This document shows positions 8,866-16,878 of a stretch of DNA of 64,000 bases, piece by piece. The DNA is taken from contig CAWGOZ010000016.1 of the NCBI GenBank assembly GCA_963824345.1, forward strand, positions 310,001 to 374,000. The letters run 5' to 3'. The notes under the pieces were generated by a model. The model did no database searches. It saw only the letters and a program-made list of their open reading frames with translations, and was not told the origin of the DNA. The DNA comes from Palsa-89 sp963824345. Its GTDB lineage: Bacteria; Acidobacteriota; Terriglobia; Bryobacterales; Bryobacteraceae. Both the position numbers and the translations under genes were made by a program. Each line of letters opens with the position of its first letter. Position 1 is the first letter of the stretch.

Positions 8866-9858
8866 TTAAGCGGGATGGCGCACAAGAAAGTCCCGCAGCC
8901 ATCGCAGAGCTGCACTCACCTGCTCTGGGTTGTATTCGGCGTCCTTGCCGTGCGCTGCTTTGTCGCTCAAGTCAAGCCCAGCCGTTACAGTTTCTTGATC
9001 GAGCTTGGAATAGACTGCCGCGGCCCCGAGTTCCGAGTTGATCGTCCCAGCCTTCTTCAAAGCTTCTCCGCTTTGGAGCATGGGTGGACTGCTCTTCAGA
9101 GCCAGCTTACGGAGGTGCGCTTCCAGGACGAAGCCCACCATCATCGCGGCCGCTTCTTTGTACCCGCGCTCAAGCAGATCGTCGGCCATTTCCAGGAAGT
9201 CGGCCTGCTCCATGCGGTACAGAATCTCGGTACTCGACTGGTTCATTTGCTCGGGCATTCGCTTGAGTGGCGCGGGAATCACCGCCGCCAGTCGCGCAGC
9301 CTGCTCGCGGCTAAGGCTGGACGCGGGCAGGCGGTAATAGCTTTCCGACGCCGCTTCGGCTCCGTAGATACCGGGGCCCCATTCGATCACATTCAAGTAC
9401 AATTCCAGAATTCGATCTTTGGTCAGAAAGGCTTCGGCCAGCGGCGCCAACGCGAACTCGGCGCCCTTGCGTACAAAGGACCCCGCCGTGGTTAGAAACA
9501 GATTCTTCACCAATTGTTGCGTAATCGTTGAGCCCCCGGGTCCGAATCGGCGTCGCTGAATCGAAACTTCGAAAACGTCGCGCATCGCGGTCCAATCGAA
9601 CCCATGATGCTGGCGGAAGCGGCCATCCTCGGCCGCGACGACGGCCTGCTGCAAACCGGGCGAAATGTTCGAGAGCAAAACAAAGTGGTAGCGTTTCGTG
9701 TAAGGCTGATGTTCGTAGATCGCCTGCAGCCGCCGTTCGATCTGCACCGACGTGGTCCAGGGGTTGATCCAACGCAGCATGAAAATCCCGGCCCCGCACA
9801 AAACGTACAGCCCAGCCACCAACAACAAACAACCAAGAACCAGCTTGCGCGCTATCAT
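8866..9858 (-). CDS. mtgA: Monofunctional peptidoglycan glycosyltransferase with an extra C-terminal HEPN-like domain
   Basis: Residues 5-27 form one membrane anchor. Residues about 50-200 are a GT51 domain: catalytic Glu in VVAAEDGRFRQHHGFD (E77), GGSTITQQLVKNLFL, and RILELYLNVIEWGPGIYG. The enzyme polymerises lipid II into glycan strands at the outer face of the inner membrane. Ordinary MtgA proteins stop near residue 230; this one is 330 aa. Residues about 211-330 are a helical domain (MADDLLERGYKEAAAMM, VLEAHLRKLAL, then SDKAAHGKD and LRWLRDFLVRH) that looks like HEPN/DUF4145-type domains but lacks the Arg of the RxxxxH motif. ATG 9858 was chosen because it places the anchor at the N-terminus; an upstream in-frame start at 10080 would run into the divergent thrC. 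Confidence 0.8.
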   Translation of the reverse strand: MIARKLVLGCLLLVAGLYVLCGAGIFMLRWINPWTTSVQIERRLQAIYEHQPYTKRYHFVLLSNISPGLQQAVVAAEDGRFRQHHGFDWTAMRDVFEVSIQRRRFGPGGSTITQQLVKNLFLTTAGSFVRKGAEFALAPLAEAFLTKDRILELYLNVIEWGPGIYGAEAASESYYRLPASSLSREQAARLAAVIPAPLKRMPEQMNQSSTEILYRMEQADFLEMADDLLERGYKEAAAMMVGFVLEAHLRKLALKSSPPMLQSGEALKKAGTINSELGAAAVYSKLDQETVTAGLDLSDKAAHGKDAEYNPEQVSAALRWLRDFLVRHPA

Positions 9859-9870
9859 CGAACTTCCGAC

Positions 9871-11097
9871 ATGTCCCACGTCTCTCATCTGGAGTGTAGC
9901 GTTTGCGGCCTGCGCCGCGAAGCAGGAAGAGTGCATACCCTGTGCGAGTGCGGTGGCCCGCTGCTGGTCCGGTACGATCTCGAAAAAGCGAAGCGCGCGT
10001 GGAGCCGCGACCAACTGGCAAAAGCGCCGCCGACAATGTGGCGCTATGCGCCGCTGCTTCCGGTCCAGGATTCCAAGCATATTGTTTCCCTGGGTGAGGG
10101 CCTGACGCCAATCATCAAAGCCGATCGGCTGGCGGCGCGACTGGGCTTAAGCGACCTTTGGGTGAAGGACGAGGGCGCGAACCCGACTGGTTCGTTCAAA
10201 GATCGGGGCATGTCGTGCGCCGTGTCGATGTGCGTGGAACTGGGCCTACCCAAGATCGCCGTGGCGTCGGCGGGCAATGCCGGAAGCGCGCTGGCCGCCT
10301 ACGCCGCCGCCGCTGGAATGGAAGCGCACATCTTCGTGCCGCGCGACGTGCCGCGCTCGAACTATACCGAGTGCCGGGCCTACGGAGCCCACGTCGTATT
10401 AGTCGACGGACTGATCAGCGATTGCGGACGCATCATCGCCGAGCGCAAGCAGGCGGAGGGCTGGTTCGATATCAGCGGGCTCAAGGAGCCGTATCGCATC
10501 GAAGGAAAAAAGACCATGGGCTACGAAATCGCCGAGCAATTCGATTGGACCTTGCCCGGCGCGATCCTGTATCCCACGGGCGGTGGAGTCGGACTGATCG
10601 GAATGTGGAAAGCTTTCGGCGAATTGGAAGCGCTGGGCTGGATTTCGGGCCAGCGGCCGAAAATGATCGCCGTGCAGACCGCCGGTTGCCAGCCCGTGGT
10701 GCGGGCTTTCGATCGCGGCGACGCGAAGACCGCCTATTGGGACGACGCGCATACCGTCGCCGCCGGGCTGCGCGTGCCGAAACCGCTGGGCGACGTTCTG
10801 ACACTGTCCGCGATTCGTGAAAGTGGCGGTACGGCCATCGCCGTGAGCGACGAGGAGTTGCTGGACGCGAGCCTGGAAATGGCCGCCGCAACCGGCATTT
10901 TCGCCGCGCCCGAGGGCGGCGCGTGCCTGGCGGGACTCAAGAAACTACTGGCGAACGGCTTCCTCAAGCCGGACGAGCGTATCGTGCTTTACAATACCGC
11001 CACCGGATTGAAATACTTAGAAGCATTTTCGACGCGATTCCCCCAGAGTTCCGCCTCCGAGTACGACAAACTTGGGGGCCTTATAACGCCTCGCTAA
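9871..11097 (+). CDS. thrC: Threonine synthase (copy 1)
   Basis: A 408-aa PLP enzyme that converts O-phosphohomoserine to threonine. An N-terminal zinc-ribbon-like Cys set (CSVC at 9-12, CECGG at 25-29) is followed by the fold-type II core. The PLP Lys lies in NPTGSFKDRGM (K110), substrate and phosphate loops in SLGEGLTP and ASAGNAGSALAAYAA, and the glycine-rich loop in PTGGGVGLIGMW. ATG 9871 lies 12 bp from the divergent mtgA, so their promoters overlap. A second thrC-like gene lies 0.5 kb downstream on the other strand. Related threonine dehydratases lack the N-terminal ribbon and the phosphate-loop form seen here. Confidence 0.85.
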   Translation: MSHVSHLECSVCGLRREAGRVHTLCECGGPLLVRYDLEKAKRAWSRDQLAKAPPTMWRYAPLLPVQDSKHIVSLGEGLTPIIKADRLAARLGLSDLWVKDEGANPTGSFKDRGMSCAVSMCVELGLPKIAVASAGNAGSALAAYAAAAGMEAHIFVPRDVPRSNYTECRAYGAHVVLVDGLISDCGRIIAERKQAEGWFDISGLKEPYRIEGKKTMGYEIAEQFDWTLPGAILYPTGGGVGLIGMWKAFGELEALGWISGQRPKMIAVQTAGCQPVVRAFDRGDAKTAYWDDAHTVAAGLRVPKPLGDVLTLSAIRESGGTAIAVSDEELLDASLEMAAATGIFAAPEGGACLAGLKKLLANGFLKPDERIVLYNTATGLKYLEAFSTRFPQSSASEYDKLGGLITPR

Positions 11098-11252
11098 CGT
11101 CCGGCGCACCGGTTTGCTTTGACACTGCCACTTGACATTTGGCAAACTATAGAGGTGTTTTGGGAGTCAGCCCTTCCTCCCGGTTTCGGCCCTGCTGGTG
11201 ATCTCGAGTCCGCGGTGAACCTGCCTCTTCAGAAAGTCAAGGAGCGTTCTCA

Positions 11253-11576
11253 ATGAAACTATTTGTAGGAAATCTCCCTTATGCGGCTACCGAAGCCGAC
11301 CTAACGGATTTCTTCTCGCAAGCGGGTGTTGCCGTGGATAGCGTCAATGTGATGCGCGATCGTTTTACCGGCGAGGCGCGCGGGTTCGGTTTCGTCGAAA
11401 TCAACGACGACGCCGCTGCCAACCGCGCCATCGAAGCCTGCAACGGCAGGGACCTGCTGGGACGCGCGCTGGTGGTGAACGAAGCCCGTCCGATGGTTCC
11501 ACGCGAGGGTGGCGGCGGCCGTGGTCCCGGCGGTGGGGGCGGACGCGAGCGCCGCGGCGGCCGGCCCGGACGCTAG
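11253..11576 (+). CDS. Glycine-rich RRM RNA-binding protein
   Basis: 107 aa. One RNA-recognition motif covers residues 1-80, with RNP2 LFVGNL at 3-8 and RNP1 RGFGFVEI at about 44-51. It ends in a Gly/Arg-rich tail with GGGGRGPGGGGG. Such small bacterial and cyanobacterial Rbp proteins bind RNA and are often cold-induced. The upstream 155-bp gap is non-coding. A GGAG-like ribosome-binding site (CAAGGAGCG) lies before ATG 11253. The stop codon falls inside the first copy of a 22-bp tandem repeat. Confidence 0.9.
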   Translation: MKLFVGNLPYAATEADLTDFFSQAGVAVDSVNVMRDRFTGEARGFGFVEINDDAAANRAIEACNGRDLLGRALVVNEARPMVPREGGGGRGPGGGGGRERRGGRPGR

Positions 11577-11642
11577 AAGCGTTTGGCCCGGACGCTAGAA
11601 GCGTTTGGCCCGGACGCTAGAAGCGTTTGGCCCGGACGCTAG
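11563..11642 (+). repeat. 3.6 copies of a 22-bp tandem repeat over the RRM gene's stop codon
   Basis: The unit GGCCCGGACGCTAGAAGCGT plus TT recurs at 11563, 11585, 11607 and, in part, 11629. The copies are identical by eye. Each unit contains ACGC-TAGAA-GCGT, a short hairpin with a 4-5 bp stem, so the array would form up to three hairpins in the transcript. The first copy supplies the last sense codons and TAG of the RRM gene. The array fills the whole gap to the convergent gene ending at 11645, so it may act as a two-way terminator or RNA end. Confidence 0.85.
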
Positions 11643-11644
11643 CT

Positions 11645-12949
11645 TTATCCTTCCAATATTTTCGCGATTGCGTCTGCGTCGTTCGGAACAACAACCGGAC
11701 GATTGGCGAAGCGTGCCTCAATCGCACGACCGTCGGGATCCTGTAACTGGCCAGTGTGGTACTTGTAAATGTAATCCGGATCCTTCAGTACGTTTCCCGT
11801 TAGCACCGCAACTACGTCTTCATCCGCGCGCATGACCCCGGCCTCTGTCAGCTTACGAATTCCCGCCAGCGTCGCCGCCGAGGCTGGTTCCGCGCCGATG
11901 CCGCACTGCCCGATGATGGCTTTCGCGTCGGCAATCTCTTGTTCGCTCACCTTTTCCACGGTTCCGTTGGTGAGCGTAATTTCATGCAGCGCCTTGGGCC
12001 AGGAGACGGGATCGCCAATGCGGATGGCAGTGGCCAGCGTGCGCGGTTCCGGAATGCGATGGAATTCGCCCTTCTGCTGCATGAACTCGTAGAACGGTGC
12101 CGCCCCTTCGGCTTGGATCACCGCCAGGCGTGGCAGCTTGCGAATGAAACCGAACTGGCACAGCTCGCGCAGCGCCTTGCCGAACGCGGACGTATTGCCG
12201 AGATTGCCGCCCGGCAGCACGATCCAATCCGGCGGGTTCCAATCGCGCTGGTCCAGCATTTCGAAGATGATCGCTTTCTGGCCTTCGATGCGAAACGGAT
12301 TGATGGAATTGAGTAAATAAATGCCCAGGCGCTCGGCCAGCACACGCACCAGCGCGAGGATCTGATCGAAGTTCGCTTCCACCTGCAGAGTGCGCGCCCC
12401 GTATTCTAAAGCCTGCGCGAGTTTGCCATACGAAATGTTGCCGTGCGGAATGAAGACGACGGCATCCAGCCCGGCCGCGCTGGCGTAGGCCGCCATGGAC
12501 GCTGAAGTGTTGCCGGTGGAGACGCACGCCACTCGCTGCCGGTCTAATCGGATTGCTTGCGTCACCCCACACGTCATGCCGTTGTCCTTGAAGGACCCGG
12601 TGGGGTTGAAGCCCTGGTGCTTGAACATCAGTTGATCCAAACCGCCATAGCGCGCCGCGCGGGGCGCATCCAGCATCGGAGTGTTGCCTTCGCGCAGCGT
12701 AACCACTTGATGATGATGGCCATCGAACGGCAGCAATTCGCGGTAGCGCCAAACGCCGCTTTGTTCGAGCGCGTCGTTGGAAGCGCGCCTGGAACGCCAT
12801 AAATGTTTCAAAGCGGGCGCATCCGCGCGCTCCTCGGCGAAGACCACTTCGAGCAGGCCGGTTCCACACGCGGGGCAGTTGTAGATCGTCTCGTCGATCG
12901 GAAAGCGTGCGCGGCAGTGCTGTTCGAAACACGCCAACTCAGCTAGCAT
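11645..12949 (-). CDS. thrC: Threonine synthase-like PLP enzyme (copy 2)
   Basis: 434 aa. It begins with a two-pair Cys ribbon (CFEQHC and CPAC within residues 7-28) and a fold-type II PLP core: NPTGSFKDNGMT (K121), CVSTGNTSASMAAYA, and the Gly loop LPGGNLGNTSAF. It also has the NPFRIEGQK segment typical of threonine synthases. It differs clearly from copy 1, so this is an old paralogue and not a recent duplicate. It may be the housekeeping enzyme or act on another phosphorylated substrate. ATG 12949 precedes the ribbon; an upstream in-frame start at 13132 would overlap the divergent dehydrogenase gene. Confidence 0.8.
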   Translation of the reverse strand: MLAELACFEQHCRARFPIDETIYNCPACGTGLLEVVFAEERADAPALKHLWRSRRASNDALEQSGVWRYRELLPFDGHHHQVVTLREGNTPMLDAPRAARYGGLDQLMFKHQGFNPTGSFKDNGMTCGVTQAIRLDRQRVACVSTGNTSASMAAYASAAGLDAVVFIPHGNISYGKLAQALEYGARTLQVEANFDQILALVRVLAERLGIYLLNSINPFRIEGQKAIIFEMLDQRDWNPPDWIVLPGGNLGNTSAFGKALRELCQFGFIRKLPRLAVIQAEGAAPFYEFMQQKGEFHRIPEPRTLATAIRIGDPVSWPKALHEITLTNGTVEKVSEQEIADAKAIIGQCGIGAEPASAATLAGIRKLTEAGVMRADEDVVAVLTGNVLKDPDYIYKYHTGQLQDPDGRAIEARFANRPVVVPNDADAIAKILEG

Positions 12950-12967
12950 GATTAAAGTATCCTCGAT

Positions 12968-13918
12968 ATGCTCGCGGTTTGTCTTGAGAATGGCGCCCTC
13001 TCGGTGCGTCCGCGCGCCCGGCCCAGGCGTCCTGAAGGCTGCGCGTTGATCCGCTTGCTGTTCGGTGGAATCTGCAACACAGACCTGGAGCTGAAGCGCG
13101 GTTATTATGGCTTTCGCGGCACGCCTGGCCACGAGTTCGTCGGTGAAGTGGTGGAGGCGGATGACCGCCGGTGGATCGGGGAGCGCGTGGTTGGCGATAT
13201 TAATCTAGCCTGCGGAAACTGCGCTTGGTGCGCCCGCGGTTTGGGACGCCACTGCCCCACCCGCAAGGTGCTTGGAATCGTGAAACAGCCCGGTGCGTTC
13301 CGCGAGTTCTTGACCTTGCCCGAGCGCAATCTGCATCGAGTGCCGCGCCAGATTCCGTCGGAAGAAGCAGTGTTTGTGGAACCCTTGGCCGCGGCCTGCG
13401 AAATCCTGGATCAAGTGCGCATTCCGGCAGGCACGCCCGTGGCGGTGCTTGGTGATGGAAAGCTGGGGTTGCTTGCCAGCCAGGTTTTGCAAGCGCACGG
13501 CGCCAAAGTTCATCAATACGGCCGGCACGCCGACAAGCTGCAAATCGCCGAGCGAGCGGGCGTCAGCACGGAGGTCGCGAAAATATTGCCGGTGGCGAAA
13601 TACGAGTTTGTGGTGGAAGCCACGGGATCGAGCGAGGGCCTGCGGCAAGCGGTACAGATGACCCAGCCGCGAGGAACGGTGGTGATGAAATCAACGGTCC
13701 ACGGGCTGGTTTCGATCGATTCAGCCCCGGTTATCGTCAACGAGATCACATTGGTGGGATCGCGCTGCGGCCGCTTCGAGCCGGCCTTGCGCCTTTTGAA
13801 GAACCGCCAAGTCCGCGTGGATGGGATGATATCGGAAGTGCTTCCATTGAAAAATGCGTCGCGGGCATTCCAGGATGCCGCGAAGCCAGGGGTGTTGAAG
13901 GTGCTTCTGCATGCTTAA
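12968..13918 (+). CDS. Zinc-dependent alcohol dehydrogenase-like protein (MDR family)
   Basis: A 316-aa medium-chain dehydrogenase. Catalytic zinc ligands are visible as GGICNTDLEL (C36) and GHE (H55-E56). The structural zinc Cys set is at 82, 85, 88 and 96 (ACGNCAWCARGLGRHC). The NAD(P)-binding glycine motif is VAVLGDGKLGLLA. The substrate cannot be read from sequence; polyol and threonine dehydrogenases share these features. It overlaps the following glutaminyl cyclase gene by 8 nt, so the two form an operon. It lies 18 bp from the divergent threonine synthase-like gene, and a threonine-linked role is possible but untested. Confidence 0.8.
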   Translation: MLAVCLENGALSVRPRARPRRPEGCALIRLLFGGICNTDLELKRGYYGFRGTPGHEFVGEVVEADDRRWIGERVVGDINLACGNCAWCARGLGRHCPTRKVLGIVKQPGAFREFLTLPERNLHRVPRQIPSEEAVFVEPLAAACEILDQVRIPAGTPVAVLGDGKLGLLASQVLQAHGAKVHQYGRHADKLQIAERAGVSTEVAKILPVAKYEFVVEATGSSEGLRQAVQMTQPRGTVVMKSTVHGLVSIDSAPVIVNEITLVGSRCGRFEPALRLLKNRQVRVDGMISEVLPLKNASRAFQDAAKPGVLKVLLHA

Positions 13919-14681
13919 ATTTCGAATCGCGTGCGGCTTGGCGGCCGCCGTTCTCACGGCAGTTGCGCAAACGCCGCAGTATGGATATCAAGTGATCCAC
14001 GCCTACCCGCACGACCCCAACGCTTTCACGCAGGGCTTGGAATTTCGCGCGGGCTTTCTCTACGAGAGCACCGGACTGAAGGGCCGTTCCTCGGTGCGGA
14101 AGGCAAAGCTCGAAAACGGCCAGGTGCTGCAGGAAATCGATATCGATTCTCAATATTTCGGCGAAGGCATCACGATTTTGAATCAACAGATCATCGAGCT
14201 GACCTGGCAATCGGAGACTGGCTTCGTGTATGACCAGCCATCGTTTCGCCGTCTCAGAACCTTCAACTATCCGGGCGAAGGCTGGGGACTGGCCAACGAC
14301 GGCCAAAACATCTACATGAGCGACGGCTCCGCCCAGATTCGCATTTGGGATCCAGCGACGCTGCAGGAGAAACGCCGCATTGCCGTTCGCGATCACGGCC
14401 AGCCAGTGCTGAATCTGAATGAACTCGAGTATGTGCGCGGAGAGATTTACGCCAATGTATGGCAGACGGATCGTATCGTGCGCTTCTCGCCGGCCGATGG
14501 CCGGGTACTGGGATGGATCGATCTCGCGGGCATCTTAAGCGCCGCCGACCGCACCGAACAGGTGGATGTTCTCAACGGAATCGCCTACAACGTCTTGGGC
14601 AATCGGCTGTTTGTGACCGGAAAGCTCTGGCCCAAGCTGTTCGAAATTAAGGTGGTTCCGCTTCATCGAAAAGAGCGGTGA
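13911..14681 (+). CDS. Glutaminyl-peptide cyclotransferase (beta-propeller type)
   Basis: 256 aa with a signal peptide (residues 1-19, ending AVAQ). The mature part has the plant/bacterial QC pattern: HDPNAFTQGLEF, LYESTGLKGRSS, then GEGWGLANDG and LNELEYVRGEIYANVWQTD. These enzymes cyclise N-terminal Gln to pyroglutamate on exported proteins. The sequence suggests a periplasmic five-bladed propeller. It overlaps the upstream dehydrogenase by 8 nt, and its 3' end overlaps the convergent SH3 lipoprotein by 19 nt. Confidence 0.85.
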   Translation: MLKFRIACGLAAAVLTAVAQTPQYGYQVIHAYPHDPNAFTQGLEFRAGFLYESTGLKGRSSVRKAKLENGQVLQEIDIDSQYFGEGITILNQQIIELTWQSETGFVYDQPSFRRLRTFNYPGEGWGLANDGQNIYMSDGSAQIRIWDPATLQEKRRIAVRDHGQPVLNLNELEYVRGEIYANVWQTDRIVRFSPADGRVLGWIDLAGILSAADRTEQVDVLNGIAYNVLGNRLFVTGKLWPKLFEIKVVPLHRKER

Positions 14682-15883
14682 ACCCGGTCTCTGAGCCTCG
14701 CGTACCAGGAGCGCTTTGGCTCGGGCGGCGTCTGATGCGCCAACTCCCGCGCATCCGTTTTCGCCGGCGGCCGTTCGATCTCACGCTTCACCATACGAAT
14801 TCGAAAACCCTCGAACGAGTATGTCTTGCGGTAGCGCTGTCCGTCGTTCCCCTCCAGCACGACGGAAAAGCTGGGCGATGAATCGGCCGTGCTCACTTGC
14901 ACCGGATAGTAACCCACGACGTTGCGCTCAATATAGGCTGTCTCGTAGCGATGATGTTTCAGACTCCAAACGAACACACGGAAGCTATCGAACTCGTAGG
15001 GCTCGCCGCCCTTCGCGATGGTGGTCCAGAGCCAATTGTTTTTTACCGCGTCGCGATCGCGCACTTGCCCAAGAACGAAATATGAGGTGATGCGGTGCCC
15101 CTCGGCATATTGCCCCACTTCGTCGGGAATCGCCATGTTTAACGGGCGAGTCAAGACCCATCCCACTTTGCCTTCCTGAGTGCGAACCAGGTTCCAGTCA
15201 TCCATCGGAACTTCTTTGACCGCGAGCTCGGGCGCGGGCGGAGGAACGGGAGGCGGCGGCGATAGCGTAGCGGCTTTAGGAACCGAGAGAGTCAACCAGT
15301 CTCCGGGAGGCTGCGGCGCGGGTGGGCGCGGCGGCGGACCTACCCGGGTTTGAGTGGATTTCGATTTGGCCCTCTTGCGAGGCGGCGGAGGCGGTTTGAC
15401 CGGCGTCGGCAACGGACTCTCGGCGCCCTGGACTCGCGGCGTCAGCTTATGCCCGATCACATCCAGTTTTCCGTTCTCCGGGATCTGTCCAAAACTTGGG
15501 GATGTGCGGCTGGGCTCGGTGTGCAAATTGAGCGCCTCGAAAACCGTGGCCGATCCTTGCGAAGGAAAGCGCGAAGCGCTGTCGGCCATGGCGCGAAGTT
15601 CATCCATCTGCTGGGGCGTTAAAAGCTGCCGCGCGTCGGTCCATCCCTCGGCGCCTTGCTGGGTCCGAACCCTTACCAGGCGATGCCGGTACTCGATTAC
15701 CGCAAGCTTGTCTCCATGTTTCACTGTCGCGGAGACGGGCGACTTCAGCGCCAGTTCCCGGCGCAGAGTGAGCGTGCTGGGGCCGACGTAAGCGTCACCC
15801 AGAGAGTGCACCGGAGGCGGTTGATCGCGGCAGGAAACAAGAAGGGTGAGCGAGAGGAAGAGTAAAGCGCGAGTCAATGTCAC
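14663..15883 (-). CDS. SH3-domain lipoprotein, proline-rich linker
   Basis: 406 aa. A lipoprotein signal peptide ends in LLVSC (Cys 18). Two SH3-type segments are visible: residues about 45-90 (VKHGDKLAVIEYRHRLVRVRT, GAEGWTDARQL) and about 110-145 (LNLHTEP, NGKLDVIG). A Pro/Lys-rich linker (about 150-225) is followed by a third SH3-like strand set (KVGWVLTRPL) and an uncharacterised C-terminal domain (VFVWSLKHHRYETAYIERN). It is probably anchored to a membrane facing the periplasm, with SH3 domains that bind cell-wall peptides. The function is unknown. Confidence 0.75.
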   Translation of the reverse strand: MTLTRALLFLSLTLLVSCRDQPPPVHSLGDAYVGPSTLTLRRELALKSPVSATVKHGDKLAVIEYRHRLVRVRTQQGAEGWTDARQLLTPQQMDELRAMADSASRFPSQGSATVFEALNLHTEPSRTSPSFGQIPENGKLDVIGHKLTPRVQGAESPLPTPVKPPPPPRKRAKSKSTQTRVGPPPRPPAPQPPGDWLTLSVPKAATLSPPPPVPPPAPELAVKEVPMDDWNLVRTQEGKVGWVLTRPLNMAIPDEVGQYAEGHRITSYFVLGQVRDRDAVKNNWLWTTIAKGGEPYEFDSFRVFVWSLKHHRYETAYIERNVVGYYPVQVSTADSSPSFSVVLEGNDGQRYRKTYSFEGFRIRMVKREIERPPAKTDARELAHQTPPEPKRSWYARLRDRVHRSFR

Positions 15884-15913
15884 AACGCTTCTACTGTTGT
15901 TAGTGTATCAGTA

Positions 15914-16066
15914 ATGGCCGAAGAGAAAAGGGAGGAAACCGAATTATATTGTCCGCGCTGTCACGCGGCCGTAACCGATCCGCTGGTGTGCGGCGACTGT
16001 TCGGCGATCATTTGCCGGGTTTGTGGCACGCCGCTGGAGCGGGTGGACGAGCTGGGGTTCGGCTGA
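15914..16066 (+). CDS. Small zinc-ribbon protein (50 aa)
   Basis: ATG 15914 to TGA 16064-16066. The peptide carries three CxxC pairs in 25 residues: CPRC at 13-16, CGDC at 26-29 and CRVC at 34-37. The sequence between them (AVTDPLVCGDCSAIICRVC, then GTPLERV) reads like a double zinc knuckle. It has no visible Shine-Dalgarno and sits between a divergent lipoprotein gene and the convergent manA. The regular Cys spacing and clean stop support a real gene. The function is unknown; a structural or RNA/protein-binding role is likely. Confidence 0.7.
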   Translation: MAEEKREETELYCPRCHAAVTDPLVCGDCSAIICRVCGTPLERVDELGFG

Positions 16067-16090
16067 GCCGCGACCGTAAGGGAGCCGGTT
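16065..16090 (+). repeat. Dispersed 26-bp intergenic repeat, copy A
   Basis: GAGCCGCGACCGTAAGGGAG followed by CCGGTT. A copy with 24 of 26 bases identical lies at 24719-24744 on the other strand. It fills the gap between the zinc-ribbon stop and the manA stop. Confidence 0.6.
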
Positions 16091-16878
16091 CAAGGCACCC
16101 AGGTGCGCAGGAATTTCACGGGGCCTTCGGGCTCGATGGAAAATGGAGCGCCGGCGGCGGGAATCAGCCAGGCTTCGCCTTCGCGGAACGGACGGCCCGC
16201 GATGGTCCCCATGCCGCTGGCGAAGATTAGCATGTGAAAGCGCCCCAGCTCTGGCTTATACAACAAGCTGGACGAGGTCATGGCCAGCTCGGTGTGGAAA
16301 TACTGGCAATCTATCGGGAGCATCACGGATCTTGGCGCGCTGGCCTCGGTGAAGGCCACCTGGGCCGCCCTCTCCAAGTGCAGTTCGCGCGGACGGCCGT
16401 AATCGTAGAGCCGGTACGTGACGTTGGAGTGTTGCTGTATTTCACAGATAGCGAGTCCGCCGCCGATGGCGTGAACCGTGCCGGCCGGAATGAAGAAAGC
16501 ATCGCCCGCTTGCACTTCCACCCAGTTCAGCAACTGCTCGATCTCGCCGCTGAGCGATGCGGCTCGCAGGCGCTCGCTGCTGATGGATTCCCGAAATCCT
16601 ATGGCTAGCTGCGCGCCCGGGTCGGCTCGCAGCACGTACCACATCTCGGTTTTCCCGCGGGAATTTTCGTGCGCGGCGGCGAAATCGTCGTTGGGATGCA
16701 CCTGTACTGATAGCCGCTCGGAGGTGAACACGAACTTCACCAGGAGTGGCAGATCGGCTTCAAACCACACTTCGCCGATTTTCTGCTTCGACTGCGGGTA
16801 CCAGGGCAAAAGATCCGTCGCTCCCCAAACCTTCTCGAGAAACCGCGTGGTGAGCCGGACAGGTCCCCTACCGCTCAC
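16090..16878 (-). CDS. manA: Mannose-6-phosphate isomerase, class I (short form)
   Basis: A 262-aa cupin enzyme interconverting mannose-6-phosphate and fructose-6-phosphate for GDP-mannose or mannose use. Zinc ligands are visible in VQVHPNDDFA (H61), GKTEMWYVL (E78) and FFIPAGTVHAIGGG (H136). It is shorter than the 390-aa E. coli enzyme but matches the compact bacterial type. It overlaps the upstream aminotransferase by 11 nt and is probably co-transcribed with it and coaD. Confidence 0.88.
   Translation of the reverse strand: MSGRGPVRLTTRFLEKVWGATDLLPWYPQSKQKIGEVWFEADLPLLVKFVFTSERLSVQVHPNDDFAAAHENSRGKTEMWYVLRADPGAQLAIGFRESISSERLRAASLSGEIEQLLNWVEVQAGDAFFIPAGTVHAIGGGLAICEIQQHSNVTYRLYDYGRPRELHLERAAQVAFTEASAPRSVMLPIDCQYFHTELAMTSSSLLYKPELGRFHMLIFASGMGTIAGRPFREGEAWLIPAAGAPFSIEPEGPVKFLRTWVP

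Noticed and set aside
11100..11252. TTGACA/TATAGA promoter before the RRM gene
   Set aside because: Hexamer-like words occur, but spacers are about 10 or 23 bp, outside the functional range.
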